Assembly (NCBI GenBank): GCA_002751075.1
Contig: NAOQ01000421.1
Span: forward strand, 37,265-63,136
Direction of reading: 5' to 3'
DNA from: Ichthyophonus hoferi
Taxonomy: Eukaryota > Opisthokonta > Ichthyosporea > Ichthyophonida > Ichthyophonidae
Length of the DNA: 25,872 nucleotides
Positions 1-24,318 of the stretch are shown here, piece by piece. The position numbers were made by a program, and so were the translations under genes. The notes below the pieces were generated by a model, which saw only the letters and a list, made by a program, of their open reading frames with translations, did no database searches and was not told the origin of the DNA. Each line of letters begins with the position of its first letter. The first letter of the stretch is position 1.

Positions 1-48
<48 letters not shown>
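1..48. repeat. CA/TA dinucleotide microsatellite
   Basis: An (AC)n tract runs directly into a (TA)n tract at the very start of the window. It lies in the intron upstream of the first visible kinase exon. Sequences that begin in such tracts often mark an assembly break, so the first gene may be cut by the assembly rather than in the genome. Confidence 0.9.
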
Positions 49-51
<3 letters not shown>

Positions 52-170
52 TGTGAACATTTACCCGTAGTTATTTTTTTATTTTATATTCACATATGTT
101 CTATCTAATTAATCATCAACGGACATTCCTATCCTATCCTTTCCTTGCCTATCCTCTCAACCAATTGCAG

Positions 171-2658
<2,488 letters not shown>

Positions 2659-5600
2659 AATGGATCAATGAATAGGGCGATAGATAAATAGATAGATAGG
2701 TAGTGAACTAGTGCAACGTATAAAGTAAAATATGCTGATTTGATTGTAAGGAGAAGGAGGAAAGGAAAGAAGGCGGGGGCGGTTAAACTGATTAGTTAAG
2801 AGAAAACCTGTTAAGTTAGCATCAAGGAAACACCTAATGCTTCAGGTCCTATGAAGAAAGTATACTGTGTCTGCTTTATATACGCCAAAGGATAAGGTAT
2901 TAATTCACTGAGCATACATTTACACACATATACACTACACTTACACAGCTAAGAGTAAGTAATACTAAGACGTACACGGACATGCACAAAAATAGTAACA
3001 GGTGCTTGTTTAAGAACTATAATTGGTAGATATATGGTAATATGTCAGGGACTTAGTGTAAGACCCGACTCAGTCCATCCTACGAATATGTTAATGTTGT
3101 CAAGCGGATTTCCAATGCTTTTTCATGAGTTATATTGGTGTATATATATCTTGATTGATACTGGGGGGCCATGTATGAATGTGCCAAAATAAATATTTAT
3201 TAATATTATTAACATGTAGTTGTGCCTGCTAAATAGTTTGATGTTTGTTAGGATTATTATCATTACCATCTTATGGTTAATCATCTAGAGACTACCTCCA
3301 TCTTGTATTCTTTGTAATGCTGGTGAATATTAAATTTATTATATTTAAAAAAACATCTGACGACTGGGATATTCCAAGGGAGCTGATTATTCAAACTTTT
3401 ATAGCAATGCCTGGCCTTTTATTGTTAGAGTCCAGATTTCTCTAGGTCGAGGAAATTCTTATCCAACAGCCTACACAAATTAAAGGATAATATGTTATTT
3501 TTCTATCATAGTTGTACAATATGAGTACACCCCATTGCAGTGTAAGTAATCAATTGCATTTATAAATGCTATTGGGTGATGGGAATTATGTAATTAGATA
3601 TAAAGGCAAGCTATTTGATGCATTGGCTAATCAATAATTTATCATACGAAGCTCACCAGTATGTATTGCTATGATATGATGCTTGCTTTAATCTAGATAA
3701 AGCCAAACCAGTTATAATTTATATTAGGCTCGTATTTGAAAGTATATTAGTTGTTTCTCATTATTTGCACAATTAGAAAAGATGCAGTCACCAAGATGCT
3801 ACCAGCTTAACGATTAACTTTTTGTATATTGGTAATAATAATGCATAAATAACAACCTAACTACATACTGCAATGTAACTCTTGGCATTAACCAATAAGT
3901 CGACTAATTGTGACTAATATTAGACCCATGTTTGGAGGTCAATTATTCCGTATATACTAGCTTGATGAACATCTATCACAGACTAAGCCATAGGACCTGC
4001 CAACATAGCAGTTGACCATAGTAATAAAATTTGCGTTTTTAGATATACCTAGCCCGCGTTAGTGCTAGTATTTGGCTCTTCGTTTTTCGGCTAAGCAACC
4101 ACTAAAATTGTATTTTTTGATCGTGGTGAGCGTAAAACGAATATCCTTATAACAACATATATTGCAGCAAATTGATGGGTAGAAAAATGTCGATTTGCAG
4201 CAATTACCTATATATGATAACAGACTCTCCCGTACTGTGCAACTGTTGTGTTTCTTGTGTTTTCTTAAATTTTCTCCCCTAAGCCTATACCTTTATATAT
4301 CCCAAGGTGGTCCAACAAGTAGTGAAAGTACAGTTCACAAATGTTACAGTTCTAGCTATTGTCTCACTTAATATGGGATCAGATGTTGATTTCAGCCGGT
4401 GTATAAGTTTTTGCACCCATCCATGTTTAGGGTGACAGCCGACTATTGCAAGAAAGAAATTTTATGATAGAAACTATATAGACTTTTTCAATATTACTAT
4501 ATAATCAAGAGTCCCCAATCTAAGATAGAATCTTTTTATACTTTCTAAATATAGTATTTTATATACGGAATACCTCAGAGTCCAGCATTAATTAATTAGA
4601 CAATTATAACTATAATAGTTTTGCCTATGTCGTAACTGTAGTTATATTTGACACTTCTCATAATGTCAAATGTAAGTAATTGGTCTGACAAGGGAAACAT
4701 GTTGTGAGAAACATGCTTGTAAATCTGTATTAGTGTGCATAGATATATACATATTATTTTATTTAAGGACTGCATACACAATAATATATCAATAATATAT
4801 ATGCATATAATAAAACTTTGATGGAGATGATTACTTAAAAAAAAACAGATCCAGAGGTTAAGAAAGCCATCTGTCAAGTATAGTCTCATGGGCAACATAA
4901 GCAAAGTAAGCGTGATTATAATTCTCTAATTAAGTAATACTGGGTTCTAAGGCATTCGATAAATAAAATGCTGTATTTAAACAAGTATGAAAGAATTATG
5001 TCTGAGACAAATTGTGGACTCAAGGTGACTTGGGACAGGGAGTGAATAAGTTGCACATATTGTAGATGGTTTTGATTCCCGTTAATTAAATAATTATTAT
5101 TAGTTAGAGTTAGTCCAAGAATATTTCTCAGGTTACTAAAGAGTAATTTCTCTTAATTAGTTATAATCACCGACCAAGCCCTTGTATGCTGAATATAAAT
5201 AGTCCTAAATCTTACTAATATAGTATTGGCCTCACTAACATGATCTTCAAAAATAAGTTCCTTATTGGACAATCTATCAATGTTCCTGAAAATTTCAAGT
5301 TACCGCTTTTATGAATGTCTATCACAATTATACAATTATTATCTGCTAAAGCAACATGGGTAATTAATGATAATCGATTGGCACTTTCAAAAATGCAAAC
5401 AACACAGATGGTTATGTTTATGTATATAAATGATTACTTGTGTCCGTCAATCAATATATAACCACCCATAGCTACGTTTGTTAGAAAAATAAATTATAGT
5501 AGGTGTAGGTAGTAACCAATAAAATAAAATTATAATGGTATTGTTGATTAGGATTCCTTAGTTAAATTTGTACTAATCAATTGTGATTAAGAAATGATTA

Positions 5601-6164
5601 TCTGGAATTTCCTTGGAATATTTTACAACGCCTCTTTTGTAAATACAGTAGAAATATTAAACTCATTGTTTAGAAGAATTATACTAGCCGCATGGTTAAG
5701 ATATACCGCCAAAATTATCAAATATTATTAAAAATTAAGGTTAATAGTAATAATATGCCGTTTGCAGTCTATTGGAGGTATTTTAGTCTTTATTGCTATT
5801 TACCGAATCAAATGAAGGAATATACTTTACGCATAAAATAGAGTATAATTCGATGACTATATAAATAAAAGACCCGCCTTTTACGTCTCCACGGATAGTA
5901 TGCCGTGTATTTTTTTTTAAGCTGGTGTAGTTTAGGTTTACTTACAATACTATAAAATTTTCCCTATACACCCCTACTAGTAGGTAGGGCGGAGGGTTGT
6001 GCCACTACTTTTTCACCCTGACTGTGTGCTTGTAGAAGGCACATGGAGGTAGACCAATGGGTTTTAGAGGGAGCATAGATAAAGAAGTTTCTTGGAAAAA
6101 CCGAAACGGTGTTTGTCGTGCGTTATAGAGTTACTACTAGTAGTAATTGGGCTATCAGTCCAAG
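2659..6164. other. Intergenic region between the PRP4 and PAP2 genes
   Basis: About 3.5 kb of AT-rich sequence with frequent stops in all frames and no recognisable protein motif, tRNA or rRNA. An AATAAA at 3188-3193, about 530 bases past the PRP4 stop, is the first good polyadenylation signal. The last few hundred bases (about 5870-6164) are less AT-rich and probably include the promoter and 5' leader of the PAP2 gene. I could not place a transcription start. The longest reading frame here, minus strand near 4600-4900, has no family resemblance. Confidence 0.6.
3188..3193 (+). terminator. Candidate polyadenylation signal of the PRP4 gene
   Basis: AATAAA lies about 530 bases downstream of the PRP4 stop codon. 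It is the first canonical hexamer I see on that strand after the stop. AT richness makes chance occurrence likely. Confidence 0.35.
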
Positions 6165-9100
6165 ATGATAGTAGTCTCCAACCTGATGGGACACTGGTTT
6201 TTACGAGGTAATAAACAAGGAACAAAAGCTAATTATGCTCAAGACGGTAAGCATAACATGCCTTTCCTTTTTCCAAAAAAAAAAAAAAATCATATTTATT
6301 TTTATTGTTTTCATACATGTTCAGTTTCCCACCTATTTCTGTTCTAGCATCTTTTACCGGAAATATCATATGACCCCTCTATGGCCTCTATAACTTTAGG
6401 TCATATCTTGTAGGTTCTACACGTGTCCCACTGCACCGAAAGACAGATATTTTTCCCAAGAGCCTTATTTTTTTTTTTTTTTTTTTATTCTCATAAGTAT
6501 TGTTACTTCACAGTGGGAGAGGATTTGTATCAAAGCCTGAAACCTGTCGACCGTGTTCTCCTTTCATATTTAGTTATTACTGCCCCTCTCCTTTTTATCT
6601 CTCCTTCTTGGGAAAAGGTGGTATGGAAAGGTGTTTTTTTACGTTTATGCCTAATACCATTCACGGTGTTATCGAGACATTTCTTGGCTACGCAACCGGG
6701 TGGTAAGTTATTTTTATTGTTATTGCTACCATTATTATTATTATTATTATTATTACTATTATTTTTATTCTTATTCTTATTTATTATTCATTGTTCCTAC
6801 TATTTAAATTTTAATGGGACTCACTGTGCCTACAAACCTCTTCTAATATTTACCACTTATTATTGGAGGGAGCTCTCTAGGATCATATCATATTTTATTT
6901 TTATGTTTTAACAGATTACTTACTGGTTATACACCTTCCATAGAATAATCAGAAACTGTTTTTATTTTGAAAGAATTCCATAGTCGGATTTTTTTCTTTC
7001 TATTTCTTTTTCTTCTTCTTCTTTCTTTGTCTCCGCTTTTTAAAGTTGTCAAATATATACAATATATTAGCTCAGAGCTATAGTTCATTCAATATATATA
7101 TGCATAAGTTAAGGTGTTGGACCGGTGTCGCACAATCATTCCTAACTTCTACATATATGTGCAATCTCGTGATGGTATGACATTAATGTACTTACATTTT
7201 GTATTTAGTATTGAAAGTTTGGCTTGTATGATTGCATTCTTGTATCAGATTAACCATAATAGGTGGCATGCTTGATCTTTTCTAATTGAGTTTTACTGTT
7301 GTATATTTAGAACGTAAGCATGGGGCTATCAGTGCTCTCAAGTCCTACATATATATATTAATTTATTTTGCAATAGTAAAAGTAATATGGTACTGGCATA
7401 CTTTCTATAATAGATAGCAGCTATTTTTGGCACCGCACGTTGTTTGGAAGTCGACGAATCACCCTAAATCCACTATGTTTGCTGGCTTTTTGGCTGGATA
7501 TATATGCTTTACTCACCTGTATATATCTCTACGCCGAAGATGCTCAGGTGTGTGTGTGTGTATATGTATGTATGTGTGTATGTATTTATACATGGATGCG
7601 GAAGTAATACAATATAATAAATATTCTATTAATATGTTTTATGCGATATTTATGCATTGTAGTTGAAGAGATTTTACACATACTTAAATTTTAAGCAAAT
7701 TTCAATTGCCAATGATTGTAAAAACTTAAACAATAGCTTTTATTCATTTTAAAATCCATTCTAAAATAGGTAAATTTAGAAAAAAATAATATTGCACAAA
7801 TGGATATAGAGTAATTAACATCCGAGGGATTATAACATAAAGTAGCAGCTATGAAAAGTTGATACAGTTACTATAACTATTACATACTATATGTCTATGT
7901 ATATGGTCTGTATGATATATGGTATGCTATGAATAGCACAGTGTTAATTATCTCTATAATAAAGTAATTATGTTCTGAGGGATTATAATATAAACCAACA
8001 GCTATATAAAGTTGTTAAAGTTACCATGCCTATGATATTCTAAATTTATCCTGTATATGGTCTGTATGGTAGAAATTAGGCGATGACTTTTACAGTACTA
8101 ATCATCTCTTTAATTATAGATTATTGCAAACTTGTACGGAGGGACGTGGTTTGTTGATGACGTTTTACACCAATGGGAGTTTAGCTGGTTTAATGTTAAT
8201 CCTGCCATTGGTATTGGCGCTCAGCTTAGAAGGTATATGATATAGCTTGATATTATTGGTTTATGTAGGCACCCTATAGATATTGTGATTGGTGCTAATG
8301 ATTTGAGCCTCCTTAATATGGCTTAGTCCTTTTTGGCTTTTCCCATGGGGACTTTGTTACACATCCCAAAGCTTACATAGGCCATCTATATACTATTTGA
8401 ATATATATTTTTACCAGCACAAAGAGTATATATAATATTAATAGCACAGGAATAAATGCCTGATCATGGTCTAGTTTATATTTAAGTTGCCTATTGACTG
8501 TTCTATTTTTATCAACACATCACCCGCATCACACTCGGACCCTACAAATACTTAATTGGTGCTAAATCGTTCAGTAGGCTAGCATCTTAAAATCTATTGC
8601 ATATTTTCTAGTCAAATTTATCTGCTTTATTTAATGAAAATCAAGAAATACAGAGCGAGAGAATAGCAAAAAAAAAAATATAAGAAATAAAAAATGAGTG
8701 AGTGATAGAGCACTCATAGGTAACTCTTTGGAGTCTATTAAATATATTTTAAATCTTTATTGAGTACTAATTGGATGCTTATTGGTTCTTTTTCTTTGGA
8801 GCTTTCTCGAGTGATTATAGAGATTTATTATTAACCCATTAGTTATCAAGCACTAGTTTATTACTAGCCTATTGTGTCTATTCTTAGCCTACTATTAGTC
8901 TATTATTAGCAACTAATAAGACCATCCTCTAACCCTAGTAACACTACAGTTTGACCAGCAAGGCATTTAACATCTGGTTTGGGGAGTATATGCACTTCTG
9001 CTACTTTTCCTTTTATGGTGTTCTGGGGGGCACGTGGCCTCTTATCTGGCTATTATGTCCTAGAGAGGACTTTGATTATACCACCACAGGTGAGTTTAGC

Positions 9101-10250
9101 TTCTGTCATATTTCATTATCTATGTCTCTCTATTTATCACTATCACTATTGCTATTACGATTACTATTTCTATTTCTATGCCTAGGCCTATGCCTATTCC
9201 CATCAACCGACACCCTTTTTTATTAATTACTCTGATCCCTCACTAATATACGTCTATATGTATCCAGTATCTAAGCCACTAACGTCACCAATCTCTAACC
9301 CTAAACATATAACCTATGACCCATGACTCATGTAACAGCTCTATTTCCCCTGCTCCTCCAGCGGTAACCCTTATCTACCTTAGTTGTCTGGGTACCTACC
9401 TCATTGTGCCTGCCAAAGGGCCCTTCTGGACCTATGACCCCCCATACCCAGAGGAGGTAGGGTGGTTCTTCAGCTATATTACCCATGCCATAGATTTGAG
9501 CGGTAGTAGTCGAGGAACAGCAATGCCCTCTGCCCACTGTGCACTGACTATGACTAATTGGATATGTACTATGCTATATCTGCGGCCATTGGCTGCTATT
9601 TATATCCTGGTGGTTCCGGGGCTTTTCTTATCTACAAGTATGTATTTTTTAAAAAATAGGTCTCTCTTACTCTAGTTTTCTCTTTTCATTTTATTAATCT
9701 CTTTGTACTATATTTCATACTTTTTTACTCTATCACATTGTATGCATACATGTAACACCAAGCCACTCGATCCATCTCCCAACCATCTTCTATCTTGCGT
9801 CTATATATATATATATAGATATATGTGTGTGTGAGTGGGTGGTTGACACACTCTTACTATATTACAAAATACGCGCCAGTCTATTTTATATATTTATAAT
9901 TATCAAACTTCTTACTCCTTATAAACCCATTAGCTATTCACTACCAACCATTAGTTACCAATAACATTTTTCGGCCACTAATGGCCAGCTACCAGTTGCC
10001 AATCATATCATTCCCTTCAAATTAACACAGTTTCTTTCCTTCCCTATCTATAGTGTGGTGTGGTTTTCACTATGCTGTAGATTCTCTCTTTGGCTGCCTA
10101 TTAGGTGCACTCTGTTGTGTGGTGGCTATGCAGCTGGTGAAATATTCCACCTTTATACCACCAAAGTGTGATGACAAATATAGGTTAGCTGGTTTTTCTC
10201 GCCTCCCTCTGTATTCTAGTCCTCCAATGTACAAAAATAACCCAGTATGA
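6165..10250 (+). CDS. PAP2-superfamily multi-pass membrane phosphatase/transferase, Aur1-like
   Basis: Seven exons with all phases matching: 6165-6246, 6514-6702, 7414-7547, 8120-8232, 8950-9089, 9362-9637 and 10054-10250 (TGA), giving 376 residues. The ATG at 6165 is the first in frame after upstream stops. Acid-phosphatase-type motifs are seen: PAKGPFWTYDPPYP near residue 236, GTAMPSAHC (PSAH 275-278) and FHYAVD (His317, Asp321). The two histidines are the expected catalytic pair. About six hydrophobic segments occur, including VLLSYLVITAPLLFI, LCLLAFWLDIYALLTCIYLY, YMHFCYFSFYGVLGG and LFGCLLGALCCVVAMQLV. The EYMHFCYFSFY segment ahead of the PSAH motif fits the Aur1/inositolphosphotransferase branch (PAP2_3 type). 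That branch includes inositol phosphorylceramide synthases in Golgi membranes, but the substrate here cannot be fixed; a lipid phosphate phosphatase is the alternative. The least certain junction is 6702 to 7414, chosen by phase and by the protein-like frame of the third exon. Confidence 0.85.
6718..6790. repeat. TTA/TTATTATTC low-complexity tract in PAP2 intron
   Basis: Repeats of TTA and related T-rich triplets follow the donor at 6703. Poly-T (6470-6486) and poly-A (6276-6288) tracts lie in the preceding intron. Read in frame they give Leu/Phe runs that extend the exon frame artificially. Confidence 0.8.
7810..8119. repeat. Tandem duplication (about 153 bp x2) ending exactly at an intron acceptor
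   Basis: Copy one (7810-7962) and copy two (7963-8119) share AGTAATTA, GAGGGATTATAA, CAGCTAT, TATATGGTCTGTATG and ATCTCT in the same order and spacing. The second copy ends in TTAATTATAG, the acceptor before the PAP2 exon at 8120. The matching end of copy one has lost the AG. The repeat therefore covers a whole 3' splice-site region. Confidence 0.75.
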
Positions 10251-12544
10251 AGGAAAGAAGATGATGGTGTTAATGGTAAGTTCTTTCTTTAAAATGTTGT
10301 AGTGTGTTATCATGTTATCTGCTGTATCTCTTGAACGTATATGTATAGGTGGGCTTTGTGGACATTTTTTTTTTATTGGTGTTGCTTTAAAAGTCATAGT
10401 GAATCCAAAAGATAGAAGGAAAGGTAGTGAAGTGGAAAGAAGAGGGAAATAATAACTGAGAATGATTAGCACAGAGGCTGGTATTAAAATGAGTGTTCTT
10501 AATTACATATCCTAATTCTTCCTAATTACATATCTAAGAGAAGAGGGTTTAAAGCAATGCCTTAAAACCTGAGTTAGAAGTAAGTATTTTTTGAGAGGGA
10601 AGAAAGTCAGATCATACACAATCACACACATATGTGTATTTGATTCTATTGAGTTATCTAGATATAGAAATGGTATGCATTCGCATCAGTAAGTGAAATA
10701 TGTATAAGTATCAAAATGATAATTAACCAATTACTACCTCTTACAGAAAACGGACTCCCTTCCATCGTATATATATATATATATACGTCATTTTTATTAT
10801 CTTTCCCGTATATATACATACATATAATATATAATACACATACACACATACATATATGAATTTGGGCTCTCCCTTGGCCTGCCCCTCATCGCACGAGCAT
10901 CTTAATATTATATAGGAACGAACTGACTTTATTCCGTACCGAATGATCAGATATGTTAGAATTTATGGGGAGCAATACAAAAGGGAATTAATTTGGATGG
11001 CCTATATAAAGACCACCAATTGAATATACGTTCTTTATAATGTTAGATATGATATCAAAACTACTCTGCCTTGTATTTTTATAACTCTTTGTGTATGACT
11101 ACATACAGTAGATATGCCTCTTTTTTATCCAACGATAAAGTCCTATTTTTTTTTTTGGTTTCACATTCGCTAACTTCATGGCATATAATAAATGTTACAC
11201 GTATGTCTCCTATGGATCACCAATTGGGTGTTTTATTATTAGTTCTAGTGAGCCGGCCTTCTAAGCAGTCATCATACTATATAGTAAAGTTTTGCGTAGA
11301 TTAAAAGGTTTACTTACTGTCTTGTTCAGGCTTTACTCCAGTTTTCACATCCTTTGATTGCCATTACGCCCTAGTATACTATATTGATAGGCGTGCACGC
11401 GTAAATTAGTTCTCTGGTAGTATTTTTTCTCGTGCCAAATATTTTTTTATGCTAGTCATGTTCTACTGTAATCAAACAAGTCTTGAATGTTATATCAAAT
11501 TATATCAAAATAAATGAAACAGAAAGCTTTTGGCTTGGAGAACTATTTATTCTCAGTAACACAATGTCTTAGTTATTAGCTGCAATCTAAGATAGTAGGT
11601 TAAATACGTACACCAGTCAATTCGCATATTCTCTTGTTTTATGTAGTTAGCCTGTTGCAATATAGAAATAAGTAGACTATTAGTTATATATGTACTGCAC
11701 GCTATGCTATAAATACATATTTAAATATATAAACTAGTTATACCAGAATAAATATGTACTGGTTGCATATAGTTCTATAAATAACCGTCTATATGCACTA
11801 CAAGCACCCGATAATAGTAAAACTCCAGATAGTATACTATAAAATTATATAGATCCAATAGTACTAATATTTATAGTTGGGTCTAAACTATTCATAACCG
11901 AGTAAATATATACCAATAGTATATAGTTCTATAAATATTTGATCACATCCAATGTTATACAACCGATAATATAGTAAAATGTTGGTACTATAAATTTTTA
12001 GATAATTCTCTAAACCAATAATAGCATTGATCAAGACCATAAGGAACCTGTATTGATTGGTCAAATGTAAATTCCAAGTTAAATTAATGGTGATAGTCTT
12101 TCATGAGTTTATATATAAGCATGTAATTTAATTTTAATATATTTTAATTAAAAAAATTAAATGTTACATCTACAGTAGTATTCGTGCATATGTTTTTTTC
12201 TTTTTGGATGAATGGTTAGATTGGGAATAAAACTGATCTAAGATGCGCTAGTGATCGGATAATTTAGTAAGCGATTAAAATAATATTCTATTGCAACAAT
12301 ACAAGATCATTATGGTTTTTTTATTGTATTGATTTTGTTTTGAAAGCTATATATATGTAAGTTTTAGTGCCAGTTTAAAACGTAGAGGTGTGCAAGCTTC
12401 TGTGTTTTTTTAGTATTTTTGTATTATTTTTAGTTTACTTGAACTTATTTTAGACTAACAGTATTGTAGAGTGGTTGAAGCATACGATTGGTAGTAGTTA
12501 TTTTGTACAATTCAGCCAAAACGTGACATTGATTTGACTACAGA
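10251..12544. other. Intergenic region between the PAP2 and NAK kinase genes
   Basis: About 2.3 kb without a recognisable gene. An ATTAAA at 10483-10488, about 235 bases past the PAP2 stop, is a weak polyadenylation candidate. A self-complementary (TA)n tract flanked by CG lies near 10766-10788. The stretch 11760-12050 is a diverged tandem repeat. The remaining short frames are AT-rich and featureless. The promoter of the kinase gene should lie in the last part, but no clear core element stands out against the AT background. Confidence 0.55.
11765..12070. repeat. Diverged tandem repeat, period about 154 bp
   Basis: The 16-mer TATAGTTCTATAAATA occurs at 11768 and 11922, and CCGATAAT followed by an AGTAAAA run occurs at 11808 and 11963, so the spacing is kept at 154-155. 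The sequence between is diverged and AT-rich. It is an old two-copy tandem duplication with no coding content. Confidence 0.5.
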
Positions 12545-22642
<10,098 letters not shown>

Positions 22643-22644
22643 AC

Positions 22645-22650
22645 AATAAA
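22645..22650 (+). terminator. Candidate polyadenylation signal of the NAK kinase gene
   Basis: AATAAA begins three bases after the TAA stop at 22640-22642. If used, the 3' untranslated region would be only a few tens of bases and would end next to the convergent family copy at 22672. Confidence 0.45.
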
Positions 22651-22671
22651 TTGATAATGTTTGTCTATATA

Positions 22672-23196
22672 TCAGCTATATGAACTATTGGAAATAGGAC
22701 TAGTATCTGTTGTACTAAGGTCTATTAGACAGTTGTCATCAAGTAAAGGGCAGGCCAAAGCCCTAGGTAGCTGCTCTTGAATCTCTCTTTGTTGATCAAT
22801 GAATATAGAAGTTTTTGGCTTCTTACTCGGCGATATATTGTATATGTAATAACTGTGATCTAATTGTGGCTGTGTATATAGTTATGGAATTATTATTATC
22901 TGAAGTTTCAACACCAGACTCAACTTGTTGGCCCTCTAATAAAGTAGCTGAATTATCTGCTTCAACTTCTTTGATAACAATAGACATAATATGAAGCAGA
23001 ACATAAAGCACATGAACAATAGTCTAATTCAAATTTAAAATAACACAGAAATGGGGTGCAAATTAGTAGTTGCTTGGCATGTTGGCAAACTGCATGTTGG
23101 GTTAATTTATTCTGTATTAAATGTTTTTTAATTTTGCATTCGTTGGATCTCAAAACAGAGTTGACATATAGGCAATTAGTTCTCTTGAAAAATAGC
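22672..23196 (-). pseudogene. Copy 1 of an unrecognised cysteine-containing secreted/membrane protein family, apparently broken
   Basis: Minus-strand copy recognised by similarity of its translations to copies 2-4. In coding order it shows a cysteine-bearing segment with LRSNEC (about 23196-22962), a hydrophobic stretch with VLYVLLHIMSIV, an EGQQVESGVET segment matching EGQLVRPGTVKP of copy 3, a DHSYYIYN segment matching DHSHCSYC of copy 3, and a terminal LACPLLDDNCL and LSTTDTSPISN block. These lie in more than one frame, so the copy is either broken or spliced in a way I cannot see. Several cysteines kept in copy 3 are absent. It converges on the NAK kinase gene, with 29 bases between the two stops. 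The function is unknown. I see no viral or transposase motif. Confidence 0.4.
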
Positions 23197-23229
23197 TATT
23201 AGTAAAAATTAACATTTCATTTTCATTTT

Positions 23230-23520
23230 TTTTAAAAAAAAATTACACTATTGTGAGGTCTTGATTGTCCTGTTGCACCAGTATTCAAGCATGCACACAG
23301 TAATCAAAAAAAAAAGAAAAAAAAAAAAGAACTGGATTGCACTGAACTCAGAATAATTGTGTACAGAAAGCAGAACTCACAAGGGCTTCAGCTTGTCCTT
23401 GACCTAATGGCAGCTGTCTAGATCAATTATCAGTAGTCAGGAACATTACATGTCAAATAGAACTCAGTACAACAGATACCACTTCTATTTCCAATACCTG
23501 TCATCAAACAAACTTTGTGT
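23230..23520 (+). pseudogene. Copy 2 of the cysteine-containing family, plus strand, apparently broken
   Basis: This copy is inverted relative to the others. Translated blocks match copy 3: CPVAPVFKHAHS against CIVPIYEHSS, then an ELTRASACP stretch and CLDQL, then NITCQIELSTTDTTSISN, matching LSTTDTSPISN of copy 1. DNA similarity to copy 1 is clear over about 100 bases. It differs there by a 36-base (12-codon) segment that copy 1 lacks, an in-frame length change typical of sequence once under coding constraint. A and poly-A rich interruptions and the absence of one continuous frame suggest a dead copy. Confidence 0.4.
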
Positions 23521-24218
23521 AAAATTGTCTGATGCTTCAAGTTAAGTTTCAATGATATTTGATTTAATTGCTTAAACTTGTTGCATTTAAGATTAAATAG
23601 ATAGGTACATGTAATCAGTGTGTTTGAGCTTCTGATTGCGTCTTCTTGTTTTAACTAACTTTTGTTATGATCATACCGTTATAATCACATTTGAATTGCT
23701 AATTTTTTTATTTTTTTACGATTACATGATTCACAAGTGCTAGACCAATAGATGATTCAACTAAAATACTGTGTCAACCAGGCATCAGGCCATACCCAGA
23801 ACTGCCTTCCAGATATGGTATTATTGGATCCCTGTAGAACATTTTTCCAAGTGGATAGATATTACAATATTGTGTATTATTATATATTAATATTACTACA
23901 TACATATAAACTATATTAGGGTAGTATTGGTTTATTACATAATTTTACCACTGGTATTAGAAAGAACGACTATATAGTATATTAACACTTAGAACTCAAA
24001 TTAAAGACGTTTAAACTACTAGTGTAGCAAACCAAATTTGAATACTAGCAATTACTAGTATTTTGTATTTAGCTAAACACAACGCAACGCTTAACTGGAA
24101 CTCTCCAGTAAATATAAAAGTTACCAACTATGCTACTATTTAATCGCGGTCTAATTGCGAAATATGGTAATCTACTAATGATCCAGTAATCATTACTATT
24201 CAGTATACAATTTATTAA
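23521..24218. other. Spacer within the cluster with possible 3' modules of copies 2 and 3
   Basis: Mostly AT-rich with no gene-sized frame. On the plus strand about 23735-23842 a short frame reads CQPGIRPYPELPSRYGIIGS; on the minus strand about 24200-24080 a frame reads AIRPRLNSSIVGNF. The shared IRP, Ser and (I/V)G pattern, each on the sense strand and downstream of its own copy, hints at a further shared module. The similarity is short and could be chance. Confidence 0.25.
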
Positions 24219-24290
24219 AAATGAAAGTAGTATCTGTTGTGCTGAATTATATTTGAGTATTGGAAATAAAACAAGTATTTGTTGTACCAG
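24219..24290 (-). repeat. Partial tandem duplication of the STTDT block at copy 3
   Basis: On the minus strand the GTACAACAAATACT block at about 24290-24256 is followed by a second, shorter version with AGCACAACAGATACTACTT at about 24248-24222. Both match the LSTTDT-coding block of copies 1 and 2. A local duplication within the copy 3 tail is the simplest reading. Confidence 0.5.
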
Positions 24291-24318
24291 TTTTTATTTA
24301 ATGTACAATGTTCTTATC

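Noticed and set aside
4030-4140. Less AT-rich patch as a possible structured RNA gene
   Set aside because: No tRNA arm motifs and no clear paired stems on inspection.
4596-4904. Minus-strand 102-codon frame in the large intergenic region
   Set aside because: AT-driven composition (Ile, Leu, Tyr), no motif or relative in the window, no splice or start context.
6423-6911. 162-codon frame read as a single gene
   Set aside because: It is PAP2 exon 6514-6702 extended at both sides into poly-T and TTA repeats of the introns.
6915-6985. Short frame ITYWLYTFHRIIRNC as an extra PAP2 exon
   Set aside because: Its frame does not fit the phase left by the donor at 6703 and no good donor follows it; a direct splice to 7414 keeps frame.
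9328-9537. Minus-strand 69-codon frame within the PAP2 gene
   Set aside because: Antisense shadow of the exon that carries the PSAH motif.
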